From Neorhizobium sp. UBA3556 (GTDB taxonomy: Bacteria; Pseudomonadota; Alphaproteobacteria; Rhizobiales; Rhizobiaceae), in assembly GCA_002376235.1 (NCBI GenBank), contig DFNX01000017.1:62001-126000 (forward strand): DNA of 64,000 bases. Direction: 5' to 3'. The notes beneath the pieces were generated by a model. That model made no database searches. It had not been told where the DNA came from and worked only from the letters and a program-made list of their open reading frames with translations. The position numbers were made by a program, and so were the translations under genes. Every line of letters begins with the position of its first letter. The stretch's first letter is position 1. Of the stretch, positions 49,895 to 59,203 are shown piece after piece.

Positions 49895-50716
49895 ATGAGA
49901 AAGCCGTCAATCAATCCAAGCAGGACATCTTTCGGTTCTCCGGACACATCCAGGACCTGGGTTAACGTCTTGGGCGTTCGCGTCTCGGCAGTCGATCTCA
50001 AAACTGCTGCCGGACTTATCCGGGCATCGATCGGAAGTGGCGAAAAGCATTATGTCTGCGTTCGTGATGCGCATGGCGTCGTCCGGTGCCAGGATGATCC
50101 GATTTTGCGATCGATCCACAATCGGGCCTTTCTCGTGACCCCCGATGGGATGCCATTAGTGTGGGCTCTAAAACATGCGGGGCATTCGCAGAGCGGCAGG
50201 GTCTACGGGCCTGATCTGATGTTAGCGCTCTTCGACGAGGGCAGGTCCCAGGGCTTGCGCCACTACTTGTTTGGCGCAACGGAGCACACGCTGGAAAAGC
50301 TACAGGCACACCTCTTGAAACGATTTCCTGGCGCTGAGATCGTCGGCACCTATGCGCCGCCTTTTCGGGCGCTGTCGCAGCAGGAGGATGCGGATGTTGC
50401 CGACCGTATCAATCGCTCTGGAGCAGATATTGTTTGGGTCGGTCTTGGCAGCCCCAAACAGGAGCTTTGGATGGCGCGCATGCGTGACCGTCTGGACGCC
50501 TCGATGCTGATCGGAGTTGGAGCAGCCTTCGATTTTCACGCAGGCCTTGTACGCCAAGCTCCGCGAATTATTCAACAAAGCGGTTTTGAATGGGCGTTCC
50601 GTCTTTTTTGCGAACCACGACGGCTTTGGCGTCGCTATGCGCGTGTTGTACCGGCCTTCATATCGTTGACTGCATTACAAAAATTTGGACTTCGAGAGTT
50701 TCCCATCGAGGACTAG
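49895..50716 (+). CDS. WecG/TagA/CpsF-family glycosyltransferase (GT26)
   Basis: A 273-aa transferase. It has T-P-D-G-M-P-L-V-W near 88-96 and the family hallmark W-V-G-L-G-S-P-K-Q-E near 177-186. Such enzymes usually add the second sugar to a polyprenyl-diphosphate-linked sugar, which fits a place directly before the initiating sugar-phosphate transferase. GGAAG precedes ATG 49895. It opens a run of twelve plus-strand genes with mostly short or overlapping junctions. Confidence 0.92.
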   Translation: MRKPSINPSRTSFGSPDTSRTWVNVLGVRVSAVDLKTAAGLIRASIGSGEKHYVCVRDAHGVVRCQDDPILRSIHNRAFLVTPDGMPLVWALKHAGHSQSGRVYGPDLMLALFDEGRSQGLRHYLFGATEHTLEKLQAHLLKRFPGAEIVGTYAPPFRALSQQEDADVADRINRSGADIVWVGLGSPKQELWMARMRDRLDASMLIGVGAAFDFHAGLVRQAPRIIQQSGFEWAFRLFCEPRRLWRRYARVVPAFISLTALQKFGLREFPIED

Positions 50717-50767
50717 ATCCCGGGGACAATGGATTGGGAGCTATGCCCAAGGGGGAGTAGGATCATC

Positions 50768-52255
50768 ATGCCATTTCCATTCCGAGCAAGGCTATCCGGA
50801 CTGTCGAACGTGACTGCAGTCACTGGTTTGGGCACAGTTCTGGTCAAACCCGTCTTGTCCGCAACAGGCCAGAACGCTGCGGTGCAACTCGCTCAGCCGA
50901 AATTTTTGGACATGTCAGGCGCGCAGAAACGCAAAATGGCGAGGCTGGCCGTGTCGTCAATTCTGATCATGGCTGATCTCACTGCCTATCTGACATCCTA
51001 TTGTCTTCTTATATCCTACCTTTCCGGCACATCGGAAAATGTGTTGCCGGAAAGAGTTTTCATGCTCGCTGCATTGGCAGCAGTTGTTCTCAACGCATTG
51101 GCAGGCCTCTACCCCGGATATCGGCTGCATGAGCACGAGCATCTACATCGGCGCGCCACGGCCTTTATCAAGATAGCACTGCTTTCCGCGATCGGAGCGC
51201 TTCTTCTGCCAGATGGGCAAGGGGGGCTTTCGAATATTGTCTTGTTTCTTGGTTTAGGGCTGATCTTTCAACTGGCTTTTCACCGAGGCGCGAGGAGCTG
51301 GTGCCGTAGGCTTGATATCTGGGGTGAACGGGCGGTGATCCTTGGTGAGCGCGATCAGCTCTCCAAGCTCATGACGTATTTCAATGATCGCTGGCAGTTC
51401 GGGATCAAACCGGAATTGTCATCAGCCGACGCATCGGTACCATCTGCCGATACACCTTCGATCGCCTTGGTCGCTGGTGAACTCAGCACCACGCTTGCAG
51501 ACCTGCCGACACTTCGAAGAAAATTCGGCGAGGTCATTCTTCTCTGCGATACGCCAGACTTGAAGATCAATGGCCTGCAACCCGCAGATGCGCGGGGGGA
51601 GATCGGGCTACAGCTGGCTGCACGTGAAGACTTAGCCAATCCCCGGCTTGCGCATCGCATTCTGGATCTCGCAATAGCAGTGCCGGCATTGATAGTGCTT
51701 GCGCCGTTCATCCTTGTTGCTGCTGCAGCGATCTACGCCATCGATCCAGGCCCGGTATTCTTCAGGCACACGCGGGAAGGATTGTCAGGCAAGCCGTTGC
51801 GAATACTGAAGCTGAGAACAATGTACACAGATGCCGAAAAACGGCTTGATACATTGCTGCGCACCAACCCGGCCATAAAAGCCGAGTGGGAAACCAGCTT
51901 CAAGCTGAAGAAGGATCCGCGCATCCTGCCCTTCATCGGCCACGCCCTTCGGTCCAGCAGTTTCGACGAACTTCCGCAGCTGGCGAATGTCATCTTTGGA
52001 GAAATGGCCATCGTTGGTCCGAGACCGTTCCCGGACTATCACCTGAAGGCAATGGACGGAAAATTTAGAGAGAAGCGCCGTGCGATTACTCCAGGCTTGA
52101 CCGGACTATGGCAGGTCTCCGCACGAAGCGATGCGGATATCAAGCAGCAGCAGCAGCTCGATGATTTCTACATCGATAACCGATCGCTGTGGTTCGACTT
52201 GCATATCCTCATCAGAACAATTCCCGCAGTCTGCAGGCGCAACGGGGCTTACTGA
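50768..52255 (+). CDS. Polyprenyl-phosphate sugar-1-phosphate transferase (initiating enzyme, WcaJ/ExoY class)
   Basis: A 495-aa membrane protein with four to five N-terminal helices (about 50-185), a cytoplasmic CoA-binding-like middle, another helix near 295-320 and a C-terminal bacterial sugar transferase domain from about 290. Diagnostic segments are K-L-R-T-M-Y-T-D-A-E near 347-356, S-F-D-E-L-P-Q-L near 396-403 and V-G-P-R-P-F near 413-418. It starts the repeat unit by loading a sugar phosphate on undecaprenyl phosphate. ATG 50768 was chosen over ATG 50729 because AGGA lies just upstream; either is possible. Confidence 0.92.
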   Translation: MPFPFRARLSGLSNVTAVTGLGTVLVKPVLSATGQNAAVQLAQPKFLDMSGAQKRKMARLAVSSILIMADLTAYLTSYCLLISYLSGTSENVLPERVFMLAALAAVVLNALAGLYPGYRLHEHEHLHRRATAFIKIALLSAIGALLLPDGQGGLSNIVLFLGLGLIFQLAFHRGARSWCRRLDIWGERAVILGERDQLSKLMTYFNDRWQFGIKPELSSADASVPSADTPSIALVAGELSTTLADLPTLRRKFGEVILLCDTPDLKINGLQPADARGEIGLQLAAREDLANPRLAHRILDLAIAVPALIVLAPFILVAAAAIYAIDPGPVFFRHTREGLSGKPLRILKLRTMYTDAEKRLDTLLRTNPAIKAEWETSFKLKKDPRILPFIGHALRSSSFDELPQLANVIFGEMAIVGPRPFPDYHLKAMDGKFREKRRAITPGLTGLWQVSARSDADIKQQQQLDDFYIDNRSLWFDLHILIRTIPAVCRRNGAY

Positions 52256-52297
52256 GCCTTCGGAGAGCCTTTCACCAAACTTACAAGGAGCAAGTCC

Positions 52298-53341
52298 ATG
52301 CATGGACAGAAACGCGTTATGGTAAGCGGTGGTACCGGATTTTTGGGGTCTTTCCTGTGCGAAAGGCTTTTGAAAGACGGCAATGATGTTCTGTGCGTGG
52401 ACAATTATTACACGGGGTCACGCAACAACATCATCCATCTTCTCGACGATCCTCATTTTGAGGCGATCCGCCACGACGTCACCGTTCCTCTCTATGTCGA
52501 AGTGGACGAGATCTATAATCTCGCGTGCCCTGCATCACCAGTGCATTACCAGTTCGATCCGGTCCAGACGGTGAAAACAAATGTCCATGGTGCGATCAAC
52601 ATGCTCGGTCTTGCCAAGCGCACCAAGGCAAAAATCCTGCAGGCATCGACAAGCGAAGTCTACGGTGATCCGGCCGTTCATCCCCAGAACGAAGACTATC
52701 GAGGCAGCGTCAATCCGATTGGCCCGCGGGCCTGTTACGATGAAGGCAAACGATGCGCCGAGACGCTGTTTTTCGATTACCATCGCCAATATGGCGTAGA
52801 CATTCGGGTGGCGCGCATTTTCAACACCTATGGGCCGCGTATGCATCCCAATGACGGTCGCGTGGTTTCGAATTTTGTCGTCCAGGCGCTTCGCAACGAG
52901 CCGATCACCGTCTTTGGAAATGGCACGCAGACCCGATCGTTCTGCTACGTGGACGACCTGATCGACGGACTGGTCCGCCTTATGGGCGCTCCCTCGGCAT
53001 TGACGGGTCCGATCAATCTCGGCAATCCGGGCGAATTCCATGTCCGTGAGCTGGCAGAACTGGTGATCGAATTGACAGGGTCGCAATCGGAAATTGTCTT
53101 CAAGCCGCTCCCGATCGACGACCCGACCCAGCGCAAGCCGGATATCAGTCGTGCAAGACAGGAACTCGGCTGGGAGCCGAAGATAGCCCTGCGCGAAGGT
53201 CTGGAGAAGACGATTGCCTACTTCGAATGGATACTTTCGGGAGGAAAAACGCCGACGCGAGCCTATGAGCCTCGGCAAAAAAATCCAACATATATGCCCG
53301 TTCAGGAGCTTGGGGTGACAATCCAAGATGGTGCGCGGTAG
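52298..53341 (+). CDS. uxs: UDP-glucuronate decarboxylase (UDP-xylose synthase)
   Basis: A 347-aa extended short-chain dehydrogenase. The NAD motif G-G-T-G-F-L-G-S is near 11-18, and N-L-A-C-P-A-S-P-V-H-Y near 73-83 is the signature of UDP-xylose synthases. S-T-S-E-V-Y-G-D lies near 114-121 and the catalytic Tyr and Lys in C-Y-D-E-G-K-R near 145-151. It converts UDP-glucuronate to UDP-xylose, implying xylose in the polymer. UDP-glucose dehydrogenase is not in the window. AAGGAG precedes ATG 52298, and the next gene overlaps by 14 bp. Confidence 0.93.
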   Translation: MHGQKRVMVSGGTGFLGSFLCERLLKDGNDVLCVDNYYTGSRNNIIHLLDDPHFEAIRHDVTVPLYVEVDEIYNLACPASPVHYQFDPVQTVKTNVHGAINMLGLAKRTKAKILQASTSEVYGDPAVHPQNEDYRGSVNPIGPRACYDEGKRCAETLFFDYHRQYGVDIRVARIFNTYGPRMHPNDGRVVSNFVVQALRNEPITVFGNGTQTRSFCYVDDLIDGLVRLMGAPSALTGPINLGNPGEFHVRELAELVIELTGSQSEIVFKPLPIDDPTQRKPDISRARQELGWEPKIALREGLEKTIAYFEWILSGGKTPTRAYEPRQKNPTYMPVQELGVTIQDGAR

Positions 53342-54404
53342 TCCCATGGCCGCCGAAGTCGATCAATCAGGCAAGGGAGCGGCCGGCTTGAGGAGCGGGG
53401 CCGGGGATGAGGCTGCAGCGGCAGCCCCCCCCTTACCGCTAAAACCGGCATTTCGTTCGATTGTGTTCGCAGCCGATGCGGCATTTGCCGTACCTCTTGC
53501 AACAGCGCTAAGATCACTGGCCGAAAGCAATATGCAGGCGTGGCCCCTCGATATTCATGTCATTAACGAGGGAATGGCCGACGACACGAAACAGCGCATA
53601 TTCAACTCGCTGCCTGAGAATTCGGCGACGATTACGTGGCATTCCATCGACACGTTTTCCTTTGCCAGCCAGTTCTCCACCCGACCGGGCATTTCGAGAA
53701 TGACTTTTGCAAGACTTTTGCTGCCGCGGTTTTTGCCGGCCGATTGCAAGAGCGCGCTCTATCTGGATGCGGATATTATCGTTCTCGATACGCTGGAGCC
53801 GTTATGGCGTCTTGATCTGGATGGTGCCATCATGGCTGCCGTCCCAGACTATTGTCTCGACAGACTGGCTGCGATGAACGGTTCCTGCCTCAAGACCAGC
53901 CTTACGGTAGACCGCTACTTCAATGCGGGCATGATTTTCCTCGATTTGGAAAAATGGCGCAGCGAACGGGTGTCCGAGCGTGCCCTCGAATATCTCGACC
54001 ATTTTCCGAGGACGGAATATGGGGATCAGGATGCCTTGAATTTCGTCTGTAACGGGCGATGGAAAGAGTTGAAGCAATGCTGGAATTTCCAGTTTGACCC
54101 ATCCCAGGCGATTGCGCCCATCATGCGTGGGCAGAACCTCAGGATTGTTCACTTCGTCACCAACGTAAAGCCCTGGAGGGCGGGAAGTCTGAGCCCCAAC
54201 GTCGGGTTTTACGATGCCTATCGTTCCCGGACCCGCTTTGCCCTGACACACCGCGAGCGGCTCTTCAGTGCGGTGAAGCGGATTTTTTCCCGGCTTCTTG
54301 TGCGATCGGCATTGCTGAGGCGCATGAAATCCTGGGTGATGTCGATCGGAGATGGACGTCTGCTTGGGCCTCAAAAGGTCAACCGGGGATCCGAGCATGG
54401 ATGA
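53328..54404 (+). CDS. Glycosyltransferase family 8 (retaining, GT-A fold)
   Basis: A 358-aa transferase of the LgtC/glycogenin type. The DxD motif is Asp147-Ala-Asp149, in L-Y-L-D-A-D-I-I-V-L; N-A-G near 203-205 and H-x5-K-P-W near 274-282 complete the active site. The first 40 residues are low-complexity (Ala/Gly/Pro). The start is uncertain: ATG 53328 overlaps uxs, while ATG 53346 begins after the uxs stop; neither has a strong ribosome site. Next to uxs, a UDP-xylose or UDP-glucose donor is plausible. Confidence 0.85.
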   Translation: MVRGSPMAAEVDQSGKGAAGLRSGAGDEAAAAAPPLPLKPAFRSIVFAADAAFAVPLATALRSLAESNMQAWPLDIHVINEGMADDTKQRIFNSLPENSATITWHSIDTFSFASQFSTRPGISRMTFARLLLPRFLPADCKSALYLDADIIVLDTLEPLWRLDLDGAIMAAVPDYCLDRLAAMNGSCLKTSLTVDRYFNAGMIFLDLEKWRSERVSERALEYLDHFPRTEYGDQDALNFVCNGRWKELKQCWNFQFDPSQAIAPIMRGQNLRIVHFVTNVKPWRAGSLSPNVGFYDAYRSRTRFALTHRERLFSAVKRIFSRLLVRSALLRRMKSWVMSIGDGRLLGPQKVNRGSEHG

Positions 54405-55512
54405 GAGTGAAGTGCGTCAGAAGGCAATGGCTGGCGATAGTGACGAGCACGCGGGGGCGCAAAGCCCGGCTGCGCCTCGGAAACATACCGCGAAAGCTGG
54501 TGGCGGCTCTGATCCGCAACGCTCTCTTCGGGTCGATGTCGTCGTCCCCTGCTACAATTACGCTCATCTCTTGCAAGAATGCGTCGAAAGCGTTCTTTCG
54601 CAGGTGGGTGTCGATGTTCGCGTGCTCATTCTGGACGACGCGTCCCCAGATGACACGCAGGCCGTCGGTATGGACCTGAGCCACCGGGACAAAAGGGTCA
54701 TTTACCGGCGGCACGAGATCAATAAAGGTCATATCGCGACCTATAACGAAGGCATCGATTGGGCGGAAAGCGATCTGTTTCTCCTCCTGTCCGCCGACGA
54801 TTACCTTCTGCCCGGTGCGCTTGGCAGATCGGCGCAGTTGATGCGCGATCGACCAAGTGTCGGATTCACTTTCGGCAATGCGACCATTTCCAGGCCGGAC
54901 GGGACGACCCAGCGCTTCGATCCGATTGTGACGAACGGCATCAAAGATGCCATGGTATATTCCGGATCGGAATTCATCCGGTTAAGCGGAGCAACCAACA
55001 TCGTGCCCACGCCGACGGCCGTGATCAGAACGGAGCTTCAGAAACACGTCGGGGGCTATCTCAAGGAGCTCCCTCACGCAGGTGACATGGAAATGTGGCT
55101 GCGGCTCGCCTCTCATGCAGACGTGGGGTTCATCAACAAAGATCAGGCCGTGTATCGCAGACATGAAGCCAACATGTCCTTGAAATACTATATGGACGAC
55201 ATCCTTCCTGATCTTCGACAGCGAAAAAAAGCGATCGAGATGCTGTTTCAGCACGCCGCGTCTGACGTCAGGGACGACGATGCATTACGGCGTTTTCTTT
55301 TGAGGGAACTCGGGCGGGAGGCGATCGGACAGGCCAGCGCCGCATTCAACAGGCGCGACACCGCCGCTGCTGCTGCCATTGAGCGTTTTTCCCTGGAGGT
55401 CTATCCCGAAGGGCGTAATTCAGCAGCGTGGATAAGGTTGGCATTAAAGCAGTTCGTCGGTCCACGATTGTGGGGTGTTTTAAACTCCGCATATGGGCGT
55501 GCGGCTGACTGA
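54397..55512 (+). CDS. Glycosyltransferase family 2 (GT-A fold)
   Basis: A 371-aa transferase. After about 45 poorly conserved, hydrophilic residues the GT2 domain starts with V-D-V-V-V-P-C-Y-N-Y near 47-56, then I-L-D-D-A-S-P-D-D near 80-88 and a metal-binding S-A-D-D near 132-135. ATG 54397 overlaps the GT8 gene by 8 bp; the earlier frame from 54352 lies fully inside it. The downstream gene starts only after a 332-bp gap, so this may end a transcriptional subunit. Confidence 0.87.
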   Translation: MDESEVRQKAMAGDSDEHAGAQSPAAPRKHTAKAGGGSDPQRSLRVDVVVPCYNYAHLLQECVESVLSQVGVDVRVLILDDASPDDTQAVGMDLSHRDKRVIYRRHEINKGHIATYNEGIDWAESDLFLLLSADDYLLPGALGRSAQLMRDRPSVGFTFGNATISRPDGTTQRFDPIVTNGIKDAMVYSGSEFIRLSGATNIVPTPTAVIRTELQKHVGGYLKELPHAGDMEMWLRLASHADVGFINKDQAVYRRHEANMSLKYYMDDILPDLRQRKKAIEMLFQHAASDVRDDDALRRFLLRELGREAIGQASAAFNRRDTAAAAAIERFSLEVYPEGRNSAAWIRLALKQFVGPRLWGVLNSAYGRAAD

Positions 55513-55682
55513 ATTTCGATCGACCAGGCAGCGCCGAAACTGGCTGCGTGACAATGATATCAGGTCCCGTCGCGAAATCTGCATGTGTGTGCGGATAGGC
55601 TTGGCTATGGATAGCCGGCGACCGCTCAAGCCTAGCGTTTTTGCGGCCCAAATTCCCCAAATTGCCGATAGATACGCCTTTA

Positions 55683-55699
55683 GGTGAGGCTGCCTCACC
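55683..55699. promoter_or_regulatory. 17-bp palindrome ahead of the amino-sugar genes
   Basis: GGTGAGGC at 55683-55690 and GCCTCACC at 55692-55699 are perfect 8-bp arms around a single T. It lies in the 332-bp gap (55513-55844), 145 bp before the chosen start of the next gene. With a 1-nt centre it cannot form a stable hairpin, so it looks more like a protein-binding site. Otherwise nothing is evident in the gap. Confidence 0.4.
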
Positions 55700-55844
55700 G
55701 TTTGTGTTTCTTTACTCACACGGCCAAAAACAATCTTCTGGGATGACAGAATGTCGGCCCGCAAGCGAAGCTATCGATGCATCGTTTGGCCGTTGTGCCG
55801 GCAAAAAAACAGTTTTCGTACGGCATGGCGAAGGGGCAGGGGGC

Positions 55845-56351
55845 ATGATTTCATCCGACGTCGTTCTTGATGATGGTGTGGTCATTCATCATCCCGATCT
55901 GGTGAACCTTTACGGTTGCACGGTCAGCTCGGGCACTGCCATCGGCACTTTTGTCGAGGTCCAGAAGAATGTCCTGATTGGGCGCAATTGCAAGATTTCC
56001 AGTCATTCTTTCCTCTGCGAAGGCGTGACCATCGAAGACGGTGTCTTCATCGGCCACGGGGTGATGTTCACCAATGATATATACCCGCGCGCGGTCAACC
56101 CGGATGGCAGTCGTCAGACGGCGGGGGATTGGGTCGTCGTCCCCACATTGGTCAGGCGCCACGCATCGATTGGCAGCAATGCCACCATCCTGGCTGGGAT
56201 CACGATTGGCGAGGAGGCGCAAGTGGGTGCCGGCGCGGTTGTAACAAGGAATGTCCCCGATCGCGCCATCGTGGCCGGCGTGCCGGCGAGGGTAATCGGA
56301 CGGGTCGGCGATGCAAATCAAGCAATGAAATCGGTGGGGAGAGGGCGATGA
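55845..56351 (+). CDS. Left-handed beta-helix N-acyltransferase (WbpD-like)
   Basis: A 168-aa hexapeptide-repeat transferase. The core, with V-V-I-H-H-P-D-L-V-N-L-Y-G-C near 10-23 and repeated [ILV]-G-x4 units to about 150, strongly resembles sugar N-acetyltransferases that act after 3- or 4-amination of a nucleotide sugar. ATG 55845 was chosen because AAGGGG is upstream and the family fold begins directly; the frame is open from 55641, with ATG 55743 an alternative. It overlaps the Gfo/Idh gene by 4 bp, so the two act in one pathway. Confidence 0.87.
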   Translation: MISSDVVLDDGVVIHHPDLVNLYGCTVSSGTAIGTFVEVQKNVLIGRNCKISSHSFLCEGVTIEDGVFIGHGVMFTNDIYPRAVNPDGSRQTAGDWVVVPTLVRRHASIGSNATILAGITIGEEAQVGAGAVVTRNVPDRAIVAGVPARVIGRVGDANQAMKSVGRGR

Positions 56352-57388
56352 TCGGTTTTGCTGTTGTTGGGTACGGCTATTGGGGCCCGAACCTTGTGCG
56401 CAATATTTCCGAAACGACCCGTGCCAACCTCGTCAGCGTGTGTGATCGTGATGCAGGTCGTTTGGAAAGCGTTCGGGGGCGATATCCGTCGGTCAAAACG
56501 ACCACGGACTTTGAGGAGGTGCTTGCCGATCCGAATGTGGATGCGATCGCCATTGCAACCCCGGTCTCCAGCCATTTCAGGCTCGCAATGCAGGCGTTGA
56601 TGGCCGGCAAGCATGTCTTCGTCGAAAAGCCCATGGCGGCAACCGCCGAGGAAGCTTCGCGCATGGTCGACGAGGCACTGCGGCGGCGCCTTGTACTCGC
56701 TGTCGATCACACATTTGTCCATACGGGGGCAGTCCGCAAGATGCGGGAGCTCGTAGAGAGCGGGCTGGGGGACATGTATTATTACGATTCCGTCCGCGTC
56801 AATCTTGGCCTGTTTCAGCATGACGTGAGTGTGATCTGGGATCTCGCGGTCCATGACCTTTCCATCCTGGACTATGTCCTGCCCGAAAAACCGGTCGCCG
56901 TTTCAGCGATCGGGATGAGCCACCTGATGGGTGAGCCAGAGAACATCGCCTATCTCACGCTCTTCTTCGAGAGCAAGATGATTGCCCATATTCACGTCAA
57001 CTGGCTGGCTCCCGTCAAAGTCCGACGGACGCTGGTCGGCGGCAGCAGCAAAATGATCGTCTACGACGATCTCGAACCCAGCGAAAAAATCAAGATCTAT
57101 GACAAGGGCATCACCATGAATGGAGATACCCATGCCGGCTACGGCGATAAGGTTCACCAGATGCTCGTCGGTTATCGCAGCGGCGACATGTACGCCCCCC
57201 GGCTCGATATGACCGAGGCGTTGAAGCATGAATTGAACGAATTCATCGATTGCATCGAGCAGAATGAACGGCCGGTTGCCGATGGTTTTGCCGGGTTGCG
57301 TGTGGTGCGCGTTCTCGAAGCGGCGACCCGTTCGCTGGCCCAACGCGGTCGTGTCATCGAACTGGAAGAAATGAGGCGGATAGCATGA
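56348..57388 (+). CDS. Gfo/Idh/MocA-family NAD-dependent sugar oxidoreductase (WbpB-like)
   Basis: A 346-aa dehydrogenase. The Rossmann motif G-Y-G-Y-W-G-P-N is near 8-15, and E-K-P-M-A near 93-97 holds the catalytic Lys of the family. It would oxidise C3 of a nucleotide sugar, creating the keto group for the aminotransferase that follows. It overlaps both neighbours by 4 bp. Together with genes 55845 and 57385 it reproduces the WbpD-WbpB-WbpE set of Pseudomonas O-antigen biosynthesis. The actual substrate is inferred. Confidence 0.9.
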   Translation: MIGFAVVGYGYWGPNLVRNISETTRANLVSVCDRDAGRLESVRGRYPSVKTTTDFEEVLADPNVDAIAIATPVSSHFRLAMQALMAGKHVFVEKPMAATAEEASRMVDEALRRRLVLAVDHTFVHTGAVRKMRELVESGLGDMYYYDSVRVNLGLFQHDVSVIWDLAVHDLSILDYVLPEKPVAVSAIGMSHLMGEPENIAYLTLFFESKMIAHIHVNWLAPVKVRRTLVGGSSKMIVYDDLEPSEKIKIYDKGITMNGDTHAGYGDKVHQMLVGYRSGDMYAPRLDMTEALKHELNEFIDCIEQNERPVADGFAGLRVVRVLEAATRSLAQRGRVIELEEMRRIA

Positions 57389-58488
57389 TCTCCTTGCTGG
57401 ACCTCAAGGCGCAATATGCTTCGATCAAGAGCGAGATCGATGCCGCAGTCCTCGGCGTGCTTGCTTCCGGGCAATACACGTTGGGCGATGAAGTCGCGAG
57501 TTTCGAACGGGAGTTTGCAGATTATTGCGGCGTCAGACATGCAATCGCCGTCAACTCCGGCACGAGCGCGCTCCATCTCAGCTTGCTCGCTGCCGGTGTC
57601 GGCCCCGGCGACGAGGTCATTACCGTGCCATTCACTTTCGTAGCGACCGCTTCAGCGATTTGCTACGCTGGCGCGCGGCCTGTCTTCGTCGATGTGGAGC
57701 CGCAGACGCTCACCATCGATCCGGCACAGGTCGAAGCTAAGGTCACATCTCGCACCAAGGCGATCGTTCCTGTTCATCTCTATGGCCAGATGGCGGATAT
57801 GGATGCGCTGAATGTTATAGCCGCCCGATACGGCATCGCCGTCATTGAGGACGCATGCCAGGCTCACGGGGCCGAATACAAGGGCCGCCGCGCTGGCAGT
57901 ATCGGGCTATCCGGTTGCTTTAGCTTCTATCCCGGCAAGAATCTCGGCGCCTGCGGCGAAGCAGGCATGGCCGTCACCAACGACGACGATCAGGCGAATG
58001 CCATGCGAATGCTGCGGGATTGGGGGCAGGCGCAGCGCTATCACCACGTGTTGAAAGGCTTCAACTATCGCATGGATGCCATTCAAGGCGCTATTCTGCG
58101 GGTCAAGCTTCGGCATATCGAGGGCTGGACGGAGATGCGTCGCGCTCATGCCAGCCGATATGCTCGTCTGCTTGAAGCCATGACGGATATTAGGACACCC
58201 GTCGAGACAATCGGACGGCGTCATGTCTATCACGTCTATGCCATAAGATCTCGCGGTCGCGACCGGTTGCGGCAGGCGCTCGCCGAACGGGGCGTCCAGT
58301 CCGGACTGCACTATCCGATCCCCATCCACCTGCAACAGGCACATGCTGACCTGGCCTATGGAGAGGGTGATTTTCCGGTTTCTGAGGCCGCGGCTCGCGA
58401 GGTTCTTTCTCTACCGATCTATCCGGAAATGAGTACGTCACAACTCGATGCGGTGGTAGCGGCACTGGAGAGCGCCTATGTCGAGTGA
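57385..58488 (+). CDS. DegT/DnrJ/EryC1/StrS aminotransferase (WbpE-like)
   Basis: A 367-aa PLP-dependent sugar aminotransferase. The internal aldimine Lys is Lys185, in F-Y-P-G-K-N-L-G-A. A family start, L-D-L-K-A-Q-Y, lies at 5-11, and a phosphate-binding S-G-T-S-A-L-H-L near 57-64. It should transaminate the keto sugar produced by the oxidoreductase at 56348, with glutamate as amino donor. It overlaps the preceding gene by 4 bp and the following acyltransferase by 11 bp. Confidence 0.92.
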   Translation: MISLLDLKAQYASIKSEIDAAVLGVLASGQYTLGDEVASFEREFADYCGVRHAIAVNSGTSALHLSLLAAGVGPGDEVITVPFTFVATASAICYAGARPVFVDVEPQTLTIDPAQVEAKVTSRTKAIVPVHLYGQMADMDALNVIAARYGIAVIEDACQAHGAEYKGRRAGSIGLSGCFSFYPGKNLGACGEAGMAVTNDDDQANAMRMLRDWGQAQRYHHVLKGFNYRMDAIQGAILRVKLRHIEGWTEMRRAHASRYARLLEAMTDIRTPVETIGRRHVYHVYAIRSRGRDRLRQALAERGVQSGLHYPIPIHLQQAHADLAYGEGDFPVSEAAAREVLSLPIYPEMSTSQLDAVVAALESAYVE

Positions 58489-59203
58489 CGTCATGGGCGG
58501 GGTTCGCCATGTGCAGGCGGTTCACGGTCGCATCGAAAAGTCCGAAGACCCGGCCTACCTTGTGGGTTTGGGTGGGCAACTCAAGCTGACTTATGGTCAT
58601 GCCGGCCTGATCGAAGTCTATGGTCGCTTCGCCATTGGCGATGGCTTTATCGACGCCATGATGCGCAGCGCCATCTGGCAGGGTCTTGCCCGCCGCTGCG
58701 GCTCGTCTCTGCAGGTCGCAAGCGGCGCAGGGTTCAAACATCCGGAGACGTTCGAAATCGGCGACGGGGTCTTCATCGGTTCCCAGGCCTATATCCAGGG
58801 GCGTTTCGACGGCAGATGCCTCATCGGTGATCATGTCTGGATCGGCCCGATGGCGTATTTCGATGCGCGTGATCTGATCGTCGAGGACTATGTCGGTTGG
58901 GGCCCCGGCGCCAAACTGCTCGGGTCGGCCCACACGGGTATCCCGTTAGACGTTCCGATCATCCGAACGGATCTCGAGATCAAGCCGACTCGTATCGAGG
59001 CCTGGGCCGATATCGGAACAAACGCGACCATCCTTCCGGGCGTGCGCGTCGGCAAGGGCGCCATTGTCGGTGCTGGCGCGGTGGTCGTTTCCGATGTCGA
59101 GCCCTATGCCGTCGTGGCAGGCGTCCCGGCAAAATTCATACGGTGGCGCATGGACAACGATCCCAGCGTGACGACATTTCGTGAGGGACATCATGAAGGG
59201 TAA
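58478..59203 (+). CDS. Left-handed beta-helix acyltransferase, second copy in the sugar branch
   Basis: A 241-aa protein. The C-terminal half (about 85-225) contains hexapeptide repeats such as I-G-D-G-V-F-I-G-S and I-G-D-H-V-W-I-G-P, and ends with V-G-A-G-A-V-V-V. The N-terminal 80 residues are less typical. It may acetylate or otherwise acylate a sugar or the polymer repeat unit. ATG 58478 lies inside the aminotransferase gene end, and the epimerase overlaps its end by 11 bp. The acceptor is unknown. Confidence 0.85.
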   Translation: MSSDVMGGVRHVQAVHGRIEKSEDPAYLVGLGGQLKLTYGHAGLIEVYGRFAIGDGFIDAMMRSAIWQGLARRCGSSLQVASGAGFKHPETFEIGDGVFIGSQAYIQGRFDGRCLIGDHVWIGPMAYFDARDLIVEDYVGWGPGAKLLGSAHTGIPLDVPIIRTDLEIKPTRIEAWADIGTNATILPGVRVGKGAIVGAGAVVVSDVEPYAVVAGVPAKFIRWRMDNDPSVTTFREGHHEG

